Part shown: in pieces, positions 22,841-34,600 of the stretch
How positions within the stretch are numbered: position 1 is the stretch's first letter
How the letters are laid out: every line of letters starts with the position of its first letter
Assembly: GCA_905250885.1 (NCBI GenBank)
Contig: CAJNOQ010000803.1
Span: 1 to 40,847, forward strand
Length of the DNA: 40,847 bases
Direction of reading: 5' to 3'
DNA from: Didymodactylos carnosus
Taxonomy: Eukaryota > Rotifera > Eurotatoria > Philodinida > Philodinidae
Program-made: the position numbers and the translations under genes
The notes under the pieces: generated by a model
What the model saw: only the letters and a program-made list of their open reading frames with translations
Told to the model about the DNA's origin: nothing
Databases searched by the model: none

Positions 22841-24631
22841 TTAACTAAGAAAATCAGGTTTTTATGGCGAATTTTTAGGGTAAAATACATGAGTAGATGG
22901 GAAATTTGAATTCAATATTAGATAAAAGTACCCTTCCATCGAAAAACTAAGACTTTATAAGTGATTTTGGCCATTCTCTAAAAACAATTATGACGAACTC
23001 GAAGAAAAATCCATTTTTTATCAAACTGAAGACTCCATCAGTCGTATCTTAGAGTAGAGAAAGGAACGAAGTCTACTAAACTTTGAGCATTTTTTTTACG
23101 AAAAAAAATTTCCAATTATCACTTTTAATTTGACATGGCAAAAAACCTGAGATTTACCTTGACTTGTGGCTTGGAAACTCCGTAATCTGCCCAGTTCTGG
23201 TGACATTTAATCAACCCTAAAAATGTGTATGAAAAAATGTTGTTCTTCATTAGCATGGATTTCTGCATTGATTTGTTCACATTATCAATGATATAAAAAT
23301 TAATTTTAAATGATGACAATTATTTATTTATTAATGATACAAAATATTGATCAATTCTTTGAATATCAAAAATTTACAAATAACAGTAATATTTAAAGAT
23401 AATATTTATTCAATTATTGTACACTTAGTGGAAAAATTAACTAAACAATCGAACGCATTAATAATTTAGTAAATGATGATATTAATCATCAAGTGTTGGT
23501 TAAAACAAAATGTTAGCTTAAAGTTATACTGTACAAAGCATATGCATGCTGCTCTATATGTTTGGCTTTGATATTTTAAAAAACAACCACATCGACACAT
23601 TTTTATTACTTCAAATTCAATATTCCCTAATTTTAGAGAATTAAAACGATCTACACGATTTAATGGTAACAGTGATTCTTCTTTTATGGTATCTTATGCA
23701 TATAGTGTAATTTGGTTGGCATGACATATTGACCCATTTAGAACGTTTATGACATATTGAAGGGATCAAAAAATTTTTTTTGTAACAACCTAAAGTGCTT
23801 AAAATATTTGATTTTACAATTACTCGTTGATTTTTATTAATATTCTCATGACAGAATGATCGTTTTATCAATGTTTTTTTTTAGAAGCCAAATGCTTTAA
23901 TATAAAAATAGCTTGAAAAATCTGTTGATTTTTATTTATGTTGACATAAGAATTTCTACAGTTTCTAGTTTGATAGACATTTAGAAAAATTGAGTATATA
24001 AAATTAGTAAAAGATAAGTTGCTTATGAATATTGAAATTTTCATCGAGTAGGTTCTTAATATTCGAACGTATAGATAGTTTGAGTTATCGACACTTCGAG
24101 CATAATGTTATCCAAGAATTTATGGATACAATATGTAGATATTCTCTCTTCTTTTATTCTTCTTATTTTTGGAAATAGAATAATATGTCATAATAGAGTT
24201 TTAATGTCAGTTCAAACTCTCTCGTTTTATACGTATAGTCCATCATTCATCTACAGTTCACAGTTCAATGACATACGAAGTATTTTTTTTTTTTTTGTAA
24301 TCTAGACAAATATGATTATGACATAGATAATAGAGAGAAGAAGAAGAAAAAAAAATAGAAAAAAGAAGTTTCGTTAAAAGATAAGTGTACGTATGTCAAA
24401 AATATTAGGATAAGGTTTTATTAAAAGATCTAGATGTAGATTTCTGAATATGAAATATAAACGCCTCCATCGTGACGGGAAAAATGATTGTAAAACTGTA
24501 GTCTGCCAAAGGTCATATATATGCAATATACAAATTACTTCACATCTATATTTAAATGAGTAAAAAATCTTTTTTTTTTATGATATGACCTCCAAATAGC
24601 AAGGATAGTGAAAAATGAGAAATGACATGGG

Positions 24632-24740
24632 CTCTCTCTCTCTCTCTCTCTCTCTATGATGTTCCTATTTTTTTAATCGAAAAAAAATAAAGGAACAATA
24701 CGAATAAAGCGAGAAAGAGAGAGAGAGAGAGAAAGAGAGA
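24632..24740. repeat. CT and GA microsatellites forming an inverted pair
   Basis: A (CT)12-type tract at 24632-24655 and a (GA)-rich tract at 24711-24740 are complementary. Inside them GTTCC at 24661-24665 pairs with GGAAC at 24692-24696, and a T run pairs with an A run. The whole could fold into one long stem. Confidence 0.6.
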
Positions 24741-26380
24741 AAAAAAAATGAGCTTTCAAAAAAGATGCACATTGTATTATTGTTATATTTTCTTGGTTAA
24801 AACAACTCTGTGTATTTGTGTATGTCAATCTGGATTAAATATTACAAAATATGTTCAAACGAGGTAATAATTAGAATAATAACAGAATCACTTAGAGCTG
24901 ATGAGCTTTTTAAAGCAACTCTATTTTCTTAAATGTTATAATTTGCATACGAGAATCGTCTTGCGCCTAGTATGACAACCATTGGTCTTTAGTAAGCACT
25001 ATAGTCAAATTAAAATGGTATTGCAGTCGCAAGAGGAGAATTAACACTTCTTTTTTTGTACATACACATTGAATAATTTACTAACGAATAAATCTAACAA
25101 ATTTTTTCACATCACTAGTAAAATATATTTTCTATAGATTTTCTTCTATTAAAATGACAGTTCAAGAACGTTTTTTGAAATTTTTAGACACGAACTAAAT
25201 CAAACATCATATCAATTAATACAGTGTTTCTATAAAATGTAAATTTTCTTCTAACAGATAATTTTGTTGTTGAAAATTGAGTTTCGTTTATTTTTTGTTT
25301 TTTGTTTGCAACGTTTAGAGAAAACAAGAGATTCGATTGCACACATATACACATTATATTTAGTGAAAAAATAGATCAACATTGTATCTATATTTATTTC
25401 ATATTTGTTACACGATATGTGTGTCCTTGAACAATGTTACTAATAATAATTATCTACCATTATCGCTAGAGGAGTTTACATATTTACACTAGTGAATATT
25501 TTTTCTTTTTCTATTCTTCTTCTAATGATGATAATCAAGAAATAAGAAAAGATTTTTTTTTTTTCTTTTTTTAAATAAATTCTTTTACATACGAATGAAA
25601 ACCTCTTCTTTGTAATATCATTTACTTCTTTTCTAGTGATTTTATGCCTGTAAGGCCTGACTGCTCCGTAAAAAATAAAGTGGTCTAGTCTGTCATGATC
25701 GAAATCAATAATAAGATCACTTACAAATAGTCGGAATGTCGAGTAAATCTCATAACTGATTTTCTTTCATATAAAAAATTAAAATACTTTTAATATTCTA
25801 TGTTGAGTGCATGCTAATCATATGTTTCAGTACCCGAAGTTCTCTCTCTCTCTCTTCAATTGTTATTCTATTTCGTACCCATCGGTGATCATTTATTCTT
25901 ATCATTTTTCGATTTGTCTCCGTGTATGTAAAGTGTGCACAATTACCGTTATCTCTCATATATCGTTGGTTCATTTAAATTTATGAATATATGTAGATAT
26001 ACTTTACCTGTCAATTGAGGTATATCAAATCTCACATAGATCTTAATTTTTTTTTTCTTTTTCTTCTTCTTTATTCAAACAATGATATGTATGATGGAAT
26101 AAACTATGCTCCTGATAAGAATTGCATATTTATTATGTAAAAGCATAAATTAAATGTTATATATTTGTTCAATTTTTTGAAATATTTATAGTATCGAAAT
26201 ATTCTCATCCACTATTGAAATGAAATTGTATACATTGAAAATTTAAAATAAATAGCACTTTCTCAACATGATGTCGTTATTTGAGTTGGATTTTTAAGAA
26301 AATTGATTTATCCTTCATATTTTCTCAAAAATAAAGAAGAAAAGATTAATCAATTTAAAGGTTTTTTTTTTTTGTCATAA

Positions 26381-26457
26381 CGAGGTCTCAATTTCGACAC
26401 GATTATTTTAGCAAAGCTAAAATCATATCTATACGAGTGACGCTTTGAGTAGCCTCG
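26381..26457. repeat. Imperfect inverted repeat upstream of the mevalonate kinase
   Basis: CGAGGTCTCAA at 26381-26391 is complementary, apart from small insertions, to TTGAGTAGCCTCG at 26445-26457. An inner perfect 8-bp stem with a 3-nt loop sits at 26405-26423. It ends about 80 nt before the start codon. Function unknown. Confidence 0.45.
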
Positions 26458-26536
26458 ACTCTCGAAAAAATCTAGATGATAGTTCATTTTAATTGGATAA
26501 TCTATTTACTAGTTAATATTCTAATTGAAGATATAG

Positions 26537-27646
26537 ATGACTCTAATATTTTCATCACCTGGTAAATTAATCTTATCTGGTGAACATGCTGTTGTTTATG
26601 GTAAAAGTGCATTAGTAACCAGTATTAATCTTAGATTATATATGCAAATAGAATCAAATAATAGTTCAACAATAACTGTTAATTTTGATGATAAAACTAA
26701 ACATGAAATAGAATTACAGTCAATTCAACGATCATCACCCATTCTAAATCAAAAAGATTTTTTTGATACAATGAAACAATTCATTTTCTCAGAACAAGAA
26801 TTGAATGCTATACTTTATGTTTATTTACGTCTTCAATTAACTCAAGGTATAAATCTTATTGTTCGTTCACAAATTCCAATAGGTGCTGGTCTAGGATCAA
26901 GTGCAGCTTATAGTACATGTTTAATTGCTTGTTTCTATTGTTTATCAAAACATATTTCTACAGATAATATTGAAACATTTATTAATTCTAATCGTAATGA
27001 AATAAATGAACTTGCTTACGAAGTTGAATGTTTATTTCATGGTACACCATCGGGTATAGATAATACAATCTCCACATTTGGTTCATCAATTATTTATAAA
27101 ATAAAACCAACAAAAACAATGGTGAAAATTAATTTGAATCAACAAAATTTATTAATTATCGATACAGGCATACCAAAATCAACGTTAAAAATGGTTGAAA
27201 GTGTTAGAAAGTTTATTGAAACTAAACCAGACGAAGGAGAGATGATATTGAATGATATTGAAACATGTGTTAATGAAATGATTCAATTATTAGAAGGCGA
27301 ATCTCCATCATCTTTAACTTTCTATCAAAATATGAATCAATTATTCATGAGAAATCAACAACTTCTAACAAAATTAGGAGTATCAAATGAAAAAATAAAT
27401 GAAATTGTTCGATTGTTAAGTGATCAAATGAGCATAGAAGTAAAAATTACTGGAGCTGGCGGTGGAGGCTGTCTCATTGCATTACTGCCGTTCAATTGGG
27501 ACGATGACTTGATCAAAAAAATTGAAAATATTCTTCACAGTCATATTAAATCTATTCGACGAGTTCAATGTTCGGTGCAAGGGCTATGCTATGAAAAATC
27601 TATTCAAAATCTATTAGCAGCAGATATCATTTCATTATATAAATAG
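26537..27646 (+). CDS. MVK: Mevalonate kinase, 369 aa, intronless
   Basis: Phosphorylates mevalonate with ATP to 5-phosphomevalonate, an early step of isoprenoid and sterol synthesis; a GHMP-fold enzyme. All family signatures are present. The N-terminal SPGKLILSGEHAVVYG contains the substrate-binding Lys10. The ATP-binding loop PIGAGLGSSAA is at 114-124. Glu164 (metal ligand) and catalytic Asp175 lie in ECLFHGTPSGIDN, with the same spacing as in animal enzymes. Motif 3, KITGAGGGGC, is at 303-312. The length suits the family (human 396). The first ATG is used because the frame opens only shortly before SPGK. The frame is a single exon, in contrast to the flanking genes with 15 or so exons. There is no sign of decay. 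No close AATAAA follows (first at 28149-28154). Confidence 0.97.
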   Translation: MTLIFSSPGKLILSGEHAVVYGKSALVTSINLRLYMQIESNNSSTITVNFDDKTKHEIELQSIQRSSPILNQKDFFDTMKQFIFSEQELNAILYVYLRLQLTQGINLIVRSQIPIGAGLGSSAAYSTCLIACFYCLSKHISTDNIETFINSNRNEINELAYEVECLFHGTPSGIDNTISTFGSSIIYKIKPTKTMVKINLNQQNLLIIDTGIPKSTLKMVESVRKFIETKPDEGEMILNDIETCVNEMIQLLEGESPSSLTFYQNMNQLFMRNQQLLTKLGVSNEKINEIVRLLSDQMSIEVKITGAGGGGCLIALLPFNWDDDLIKKIENILHSHIKSIRRVQCSVQGLCYEKSIQNLLAADIISLYK

Positions 27647-27819
27647 ACTTTCTTTTTTTCTCATCTTATCCCCGTTTTTTTCTCTTGTTTTATTTTTATC
27701 TCAAAGAAAAATGAATATAATATTATTTCTGTCGTATAATATATATAATATGATCAGACTCGTGCTGACCGTGTTACACATGAGGGATGTACACAGCACC
27801 AATATCTCTAGGTTTATTA

Positions 27820-28100
27820 AACCGGCAGGATCCAGTGATTTCCCGTTGGATTTGTACCGAAAATCATTGGAAACCTGGTAATTGGATTTCGGATTCGACC
27901 GGTTCCCGCACATGTCAGACCGGATCCGGCCGAAATCCACCGAAATCCACCGATTACGACAGCCGAAATCCGATCATCAGGTTCCCAATGCTTTGCAGTC
28001 GAATCCCGTGTATTTCCGTGTATCGACCAACCGTAATATATCCGTAAAATATTGGCCAACAGTTGTCTGTCAGTTGTCCATTGTCCGTGTCCGGATGTGA
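27820..28100. repeat. Word island: CCGAAATCC / GGATTTCGG
   Basis: GGATTTCGG near 27882 faces CCGAAATCC copies near 27930, 27940 and 27962 across a CCGGATCCGG palindrome near 27920; a tandem CCGAAATCCA pair is included. Many near copies (GGATTT, CCGAAAATC, GAATCCCG) fill the rest. The GC content is clearly above that of the surroundings. No clear terminal repeats were found. Confidence 0.55.
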
Positions 28101-28223
28101 GGCATTTAACGATACTGTTCGACGAAAACGACGTTTTAAGCTTTAGAGAATAAATATTTCTTTATTTTGCGAGTTTTTATCCCAAGATGGTCACTGTTGT
28201 CAACGACTTTCAAAAAGTAAACA

Positions 28224-28536
28224 AATCACCAACTTAAGTCTTTTCGTAATACGGTTTAAGTCCCAGAACTTAAGTCGGTCCTAAACTTAGACTTAAATCA
28301 CGACTTAAGGTTTTTTTTTGTAATACGACCCCCTGCCGCTAACTTAAGTTTTACCGTATTACAAAAAAACTTAAGTCATAAGAAATGTAGTCTTAAAGTT
28401 AAGACCAAAAAAACAATCACCAATTTAAGTCTTTCCGTAATACGGTTTAAGAGCCCGGGCTTAAGTCGGTCTTAAACTTAGACTTAAATTACGGCTTAAG
28501 TCAATGACTTAAGTTTTTTCATAATACGACCCCCTG
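28224..28536. repeat. Word island: ACTTAAGT, with direct and inverted sub-copies
   Basis: Segment 28224-28335 is repeated at 28415-28536. Shared blocks include AATCACCAA, GTAATACGGTTTAAG, TTAAGTCGGTC, AAACTTAGACTTAAAT and AATACGACCCCCTG. Between them lies an inverted piece (TACCGTATTAC). CTTAAG occurs eight times. Confidence 0.75.
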
Positions 28537-28623
28537 GGTCAAAACGAAAAGATGCATTTGTCATCTATTTTGAAAGCGTGTGTTTCTCTCTCAAGTATTC
28601 AACTAATTAAAATTTTTATTTAG

Positions 28624-31600
28624 ACGGAGTTTTATTTCGTTCTGCTCGATCTTCAAAAAAACCTACCACATCATCGGTTAATGACAATATTAAGAATAAT
28701 ATCGCGTTTACTTATAATAAATCGTTAAATGAGCATCAATCATCATCATCCGTTTCTTCATTATTAAATAGTAATGACCAGTATTGTCCGATATGTAATT
28801 GTGCCTATGACAGCAATCAACGACGACGTTTAATTGATGCATCATGTCAACATCAAAAATGTTACAGTTGTATGTTTAAATATGAACAATGTTCCACGTG
28901 TTTATCACAAAAACTAAGTATTTATCGTCCAAAATCTTTCACTCTAGATTTCAGAAAATATGTAAAAGATATACGACGGGCTTGTTTCGTGAACAGAAAA
29001 ATACAATGTCATTTATCGACAGATTCAGAAGTGTGCAGACGTTAACTTCTTTTAACCGTAAATAACAGCCGTTAATAACGACTAAAAGAATAAATAATAA
29101 GTTAAAAATTTAGAATAAAATTAAAAAAACTGTGCAGAAGACTAATGTAGCTAACAGAAAATGAAGAAAGTAAATAGATTTAAGCACTATTTTAAGCGAT
29201 TTTACGTTAAATTAAAGTTAAAAGTCTATTTAAATATAAATACCTTTGAAAGTCGAGGATCGTTTGAAAATTAGTGAAGAAAATGTCTTATCTTTAGTTT
29301 GTCAATCATAATGAGATTTTTCTGGTCTACATTTCAAACAGTAAGGAATTTTACTTCTCTTCTTTTCACGGCTAAAAGAATGCAACGGCGTGCGAATACT
29401 TATGTTTTGCCATCTTTAAAAGGCTTCAGCGACTGGCTATAACGTTCTTCCAATAATATTCTTTGCAGGAAGAGAATGATGTAAAGAGAATAAAATCGAG
29501 GTATTTTAAATATTGATTGTGTTTCAGAATTGTACGAGTTGGGCAGGATACCCAAAGAGATTAGCTACTACTTTAGATGCATCACCAATTGAATCAATGA
29601 TGCAATTGATGTCCGTTTCAATCGACAATCTCTGAATCTGAAATACACCACTCCGATCAAACCTATTGAACTATTTACAAAGATACTTGAGCTGGATTCA
29701 GTATTAGCATAGTTTACCATATAAAGACCTATCTCTCTCTGCTTTCAATGTATTCTAAGAATTAATAGGTTTTTTTTTCGAGTGCAGTGAGAATCAAATC
29801 TAAAAATTCTGGTATGCAATTTCAACCAACAGCTATCGAAAATAATCTTATTACCTATGTTCCACAAAATTCTCATGAATCAAAATTGACGACGACGACA
29901 GCAATTAATGCTACACCCAAAACACAACGATCAATATTGTTTAGCTCACCATTAGTAAAACGAAAACAACAGCAACAACAAAATAACGATGAAACAAATC
30001 ACCAAAAATCGACTCAAAATCATCTTCAAAAATTATTTTTTCATTTGAATAGTACTAACAAACAACAACTATCGTCATCATTGAACGGGAATAAAAATGA
30101 ATTATCCTCTAACCATCTATTCAATCGTTCATCATTAACACAAAGTCAACGATCAAAAATAAAAACAAATGGACTTGTTATGAAACATGCGCAACCGCAA
30201 CAACAAGTAAGCTGAATATTAGCATGCAGAACTTTTTATGGTTTAATTATTCGATTGAGAAATAACGAACATTCTCAGGTTTTCTTTTTCTCTATCTTAG
30301 ATTATATCAAAAGCGGAAAAAAAAGTAATTAATAATTGTAATTCTACTAGCAATTTGAAAACAATTATGATCGATAGTACTGTACTACCACCACCGTCTC
30401 CTGAACATGCTCATAAACAACTATTACACTTTTTAACAAGTAATAGTAATAATCGTTCATTAACTGTGTCCCCATCTCAATCATCATCCGCTTCCTCCTC
30501 ACAAACATCTTTACAACGAATGATGGTCAAGAAAAAGCATGAACTGAAACAACAACAAATAAATACAAATATTTTTCAATCCACTGCAAGCATATCACCG
30601 TCAATGTCAAATTCGGATTTATCTTATTCGGGAATTGTTAATCCAGTGCTAGGTACGATTATTACGTTTTTAGATGTATCTACTACACGTCAAAGTCTGT
30701 TTTTGATCATTTTTAGGTGATAATTGTGTTATTCATGCCACATGTTTAAATAGACATGAACATACAAATGAAAAGTTTCAGCCACATTGTCAACAACAAA
30801 GTCAGGATTTGTCGACTGCTCGGTATATTGTGACTCCACCCTCATCTTGTGTTGATAATCACACTGAACGACAGCAGCCACTGTTAAACACGGATGATTT
30901 TGAAAATAGATTATCTCTCTGTTTACATCTTCAAAGATCGAATGTGATCGACGACGATGACGAAGAAGAGGAACATAATATGAACTGTACTAAGAACAGT
31001 GGTCACATCGTTAATCGCAATTGGTTGTACGATGAAATTGTAAAACAACTTAAAGTAACCACAAAATACGGTGTTTGTTTAATAAGTCAATCATCAGGAG
31101 TTGGTAAAACATGTGTAATAGAAAATATAATTAAGAACAGTGTGTTCGGACAACAACAACAAGCAGAAGGTGATCAAGTTTTGAATAACGATATCCAGAA
31201 AAGTAAGGAGAATGTTGTAAAGTTACTATGATTCACCTCTTTTTTGTCAAGAGATCACTAGAAACATCTCTCGTTGGTAAAAAACTTATTAAATTGCAGA
31301 AAAATTCTCAGCTGACTGGTCCCAATCAGCGACATTTCCCTCAAAGTCTTTATACGTTGTTGAAACGTTGAAGTATGGATAGGAGAAATACAGTAAAAAG
31401 TAGTGGAGAATAAAAATAAATCAGTAATTTATTTTGAATTTTTGTAGAACTCGTACAGAACTGTTGATAAATGCTGGCAGATCGTATCGAACTCATATCA
31501 GAATTTATGTCGGTAAAATCATCGGGAAACGGCTCAATCTAAACCGCATTCACTGCTATCGAAGCAATAAAACTTATTTCGACATCTGGATTTTCTACGA

Positions 31601-34600
31601 TTTATTTTTCTTTGTTTTCTTCCATCACAGTCATCACTCCACATACTATACTTACCCATGGGAAAAGTTTAGTATATAAAACGGCATGTACACCCGTGAA
31701 TATCGTGAAATGAACTGTAGTCGCACGTGAACATCATAAAATGGCGTGTGGGCACGCATAAAAAATATATTCCACTTGTGACAACGCGTGAACAGTTCAC
31801 GGAAACTTTCGCGTTATAGTTTTCGCACGTGGGCACATGTGAAAAGAAATTCCTACTTGTGAAATTATAGAAAGTTCACATGTGATCACGCATCTGATGT
31901 TCGACAAAAAATTAATTTTCCCATCGGTACGGCACAGTGGCAATTATTACATATAAAGCCACTATTTGGCGTTGGACTTAGAGTATGTACATAAACGAAC
32001 AAAGGTACTGATTTACCGATAAACGGAAGTCTAATACGATCTCTATAACAAATATAAATTATATATATCTTGTGCACAAATAAATTAGATCACAAAAGCA
32101 AATTCCTTTTCTACATATATTTTTCTGCTTAGTTCGCTGATTTTAACGTCATCTTACCCTGCCGCATTCCTCTCAGCAGTTTTGAGACATTTCTTTGTTT
32201 AAAGCATTCCGGTTCTGACCACATGAATGCGTTTAGAGTTCTTTTGAAATGATCTAATGAAAATGAAAATGATGATGTTCATTTGTATAGTATTTGAACA
32301 ATCCTTAGTGAATGTACTTGAGATCAAGTACTTAGCTGCTTGAAAATTTTCCAGAGTACTTGTCAAGCATTTTTAGATTTAATACGTGTCAAGTACTTGG
32401 AAGAACTTCGGATACTTGCATATATTTCGCAAGTACTTACCAGGTTACCAGCCAAATACTTAATGAAGGGTTTATCTAGTACTTATACTTGTTAAATTAC
32501 TTGATAAGTACCTTTTTTACTTGCAAATAACTCCAGGTACTCGGGACATTACTTACCCAAGTACTTTTCTAAGTACTTGGTCTCAAGCGCATACACTACG
32601 AATGATTCTACAATTTTAAACAAGTTATTTGAAGCTTATTTTGAAGCACAGAAAATTCTCTACATTTCCACGTATAATTTTTTATCATATACTTTGAAAT
32701 CATAAGAAAAATTTAATTTTCGTATGATGTATGACCGTTGTTGAAATGCCAACGAACAAGGATTAATAATTTTAAATTTTAAACTGATTCAGAAATAGAA
32801 AATAGAATCATGTTGGACCATGTGTGAGAAACTGTTTCTTGTCCTTTTAGTCTTCTTACTATCAGAATTTTTCAGCTTCTAAAAAAGCTTGATCAATAGG
32901 AGAGACATGTGATTTTCTTTCTAGTGTTCCATAAACCATTAGTCAATTCATCATTTTCATTTCAATGGTTGCAATCTCGTTTATTATCGTATCATTTCTG
33001 TGATTGTTCAACTTCTCTCACTTGCACATTACCCGATATAATTCATTCTATCATTTATCGTTCATTAGAACATCCTCAATTACATTCTTATCGTAATATT
33101 ATTTTGAATGAACAATCAATTCGTAAATCAATCACGTTAAATGCATGTATTGAGGGTGGTGTAAGTTTTGCATTTTTCAATTCATTTATTGAACAATTAA
33201 ATGGATTAAAAAATTGTGGACATTTAAATGAAATATTTTCATTATCATCAAATCCTCAACTATTATTTATTATTATCGATGGTATTGATAATGAACTATG
33301 TGATAATGAAGGACAAACAATTACAGAATTTTTGTATGATAATTTACATCGTTTACCGACATGGTTAAAACTAATTATAACATTAAATCGAAATCAAAAA
33401 AATAAAACAGAAGAAGATAAATTTTTAAAACATTTTGAATTGATTGATTTGGACGATTGTTCCTATCAAAATTTGATAAAAAATGATATACAGGACTATA
33501 TGATAGAACGATTTGATCGCATTAACAAACAATTAAAACAGGTATAAAATATTCTTCTTTCTTTTATGAACATATTGCTAATTATAAAAATATTATTGAA
33601 TTAATATGTTCATTCCATCATAATGATGTATCTGATATATTTCAGATGTTGATGTTCTCTTCATTAAGTAAAAATTTTAATTATATTTTTAGAATTCTCG
33701 AAATTGTTATTATTCTCCAACATTCTACGAAGGTTATGGTCTAAATTCGTTAAATGATATTGAACATTTTCATTATTTAATTGAAAAATTATCTTATCTA
33801 TCACAAGGAAATTTTCTTTATTTATCATATTTGTGTAATTTAATTGAACGTCAACAGATACCATCGTTTAAATTAAATTTATACGATAGTCAACAAAATA
33901 TTCCAAAAACGATCGATGAAATTTTAACGTATATAACAAGAATATTATTTTTGGATAATGAATATGATAATCATTTTCTATTTCGATTAAAATCCATATT
34001 AGAAATATGTTTAGCATCAAGAAAACCATTAAGTTTGAATGAACTGCATATATGTGTAAATTCTGATCAAATTAGATCTACAATTAATTATAATGAATTT
34101 TTAGGGGTATTTACAATGAACAAAAGTTGTCTAATTATTGTTACATTTATCTTTTTTTTATTTTAGTATATCAATTGTTTATCTTTATTTTTAACTCGTT
34201 TGCCTGATTCAAGTTATACAATTGTACATCGTTGTACTCGAAATTGGCTGATCGATGATGTGTTCGCTTGTGATATTAAGTGAGTGTGGTTGAATTGTAT
34301 GTGTACAATTTGACTAATTTTTATTATATCGTTATTTTTATTTCAATTAGAAAAGGTCATTCACGATTGGCATTAACAAAATCGCGTACAAAAGAAAATT
34401 TATGGCCATCAGAAGCCTTTGATTGTATTCGTCATTTATCTCAGTCAGATTTATTTTCAACATTACCAAATAGTATTGATTCAATATGTTTGTGGATATC
34501 TCATATTATTAATGAGCCAACACGTTTACTCGTATCATTACGAAATGCCTATTATCCAGAATTAAATGTTTCTGAATTACTTTTGTTAACAACAGCGGAT

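Larger units (their letters stand above)
20704..26536. other. 5.8-kb stretch with no recognised gene
   Basis: Only short, unrelated frames are present and none shows a known domain. Contents noted: an AAGTC/GACTT-rich patch at 22750-22840, a CT/GA inverted microsatellite pair at 24632-24740, a (TC)n tract at 25841-25855 and an imperfect inverted repeat at 26381-26457 just before the mevalonate kinase. The missing first exon of the TANC gene could lie here, which would nest the mevalonate kinase in its intron, but I could not identify it. Confidence 0.4.
27647..28623. other. Intergenic stretch with two repeat islands
   Basis: Between the mevalonate kinase stop and the first recognised TANC exon. 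Almost all of it is the GC-richer CCGAAATCC island (27820-28100) and the ACTTAAGT island (28224-28536). Frames on both strands at 27.7-28.1 kb are by-products of the repeated word and have no family features. Confidence 0.6.
31203..32924. other. 1.7-kb TANC intron carrying two repeat islands
   Basis: A GTAAGG donor and a TTTCTAG acceptor, both phase 1, join the P-loop exon to the rest of the NTPase domain. All other introns downstream in this gene are under about 160 nt. The excess length is largely the CACGTGAA island (31670-31890) and the AAGTACTT element (32317-32587). A frame at 31434-31679 has no family features. Confidence 0.7.

Noticed and set aside
23125..23319. Minus-strand frame with a hydrophilic end
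   Set aside because: No domain; lies in a degenerate repeat-like region near the AAGTC patch.
27701..28100. Four overlapping frames of 72-86 codons on both strands
   Set aside because: All are different readings of the CCGAAATCC word island; none resembles a protein family.
28224..28536. CRISPR-like array
   Set aside because: Repeats are imperfect, irregularly spaced and in both orientations, and the window is clearly animal nuclear DNA.
31434..31679. 81-codon frame in the TANC intron
   Set aside because: Does not fit TANC phase or domain order, and the exons on each side join in phase without it.
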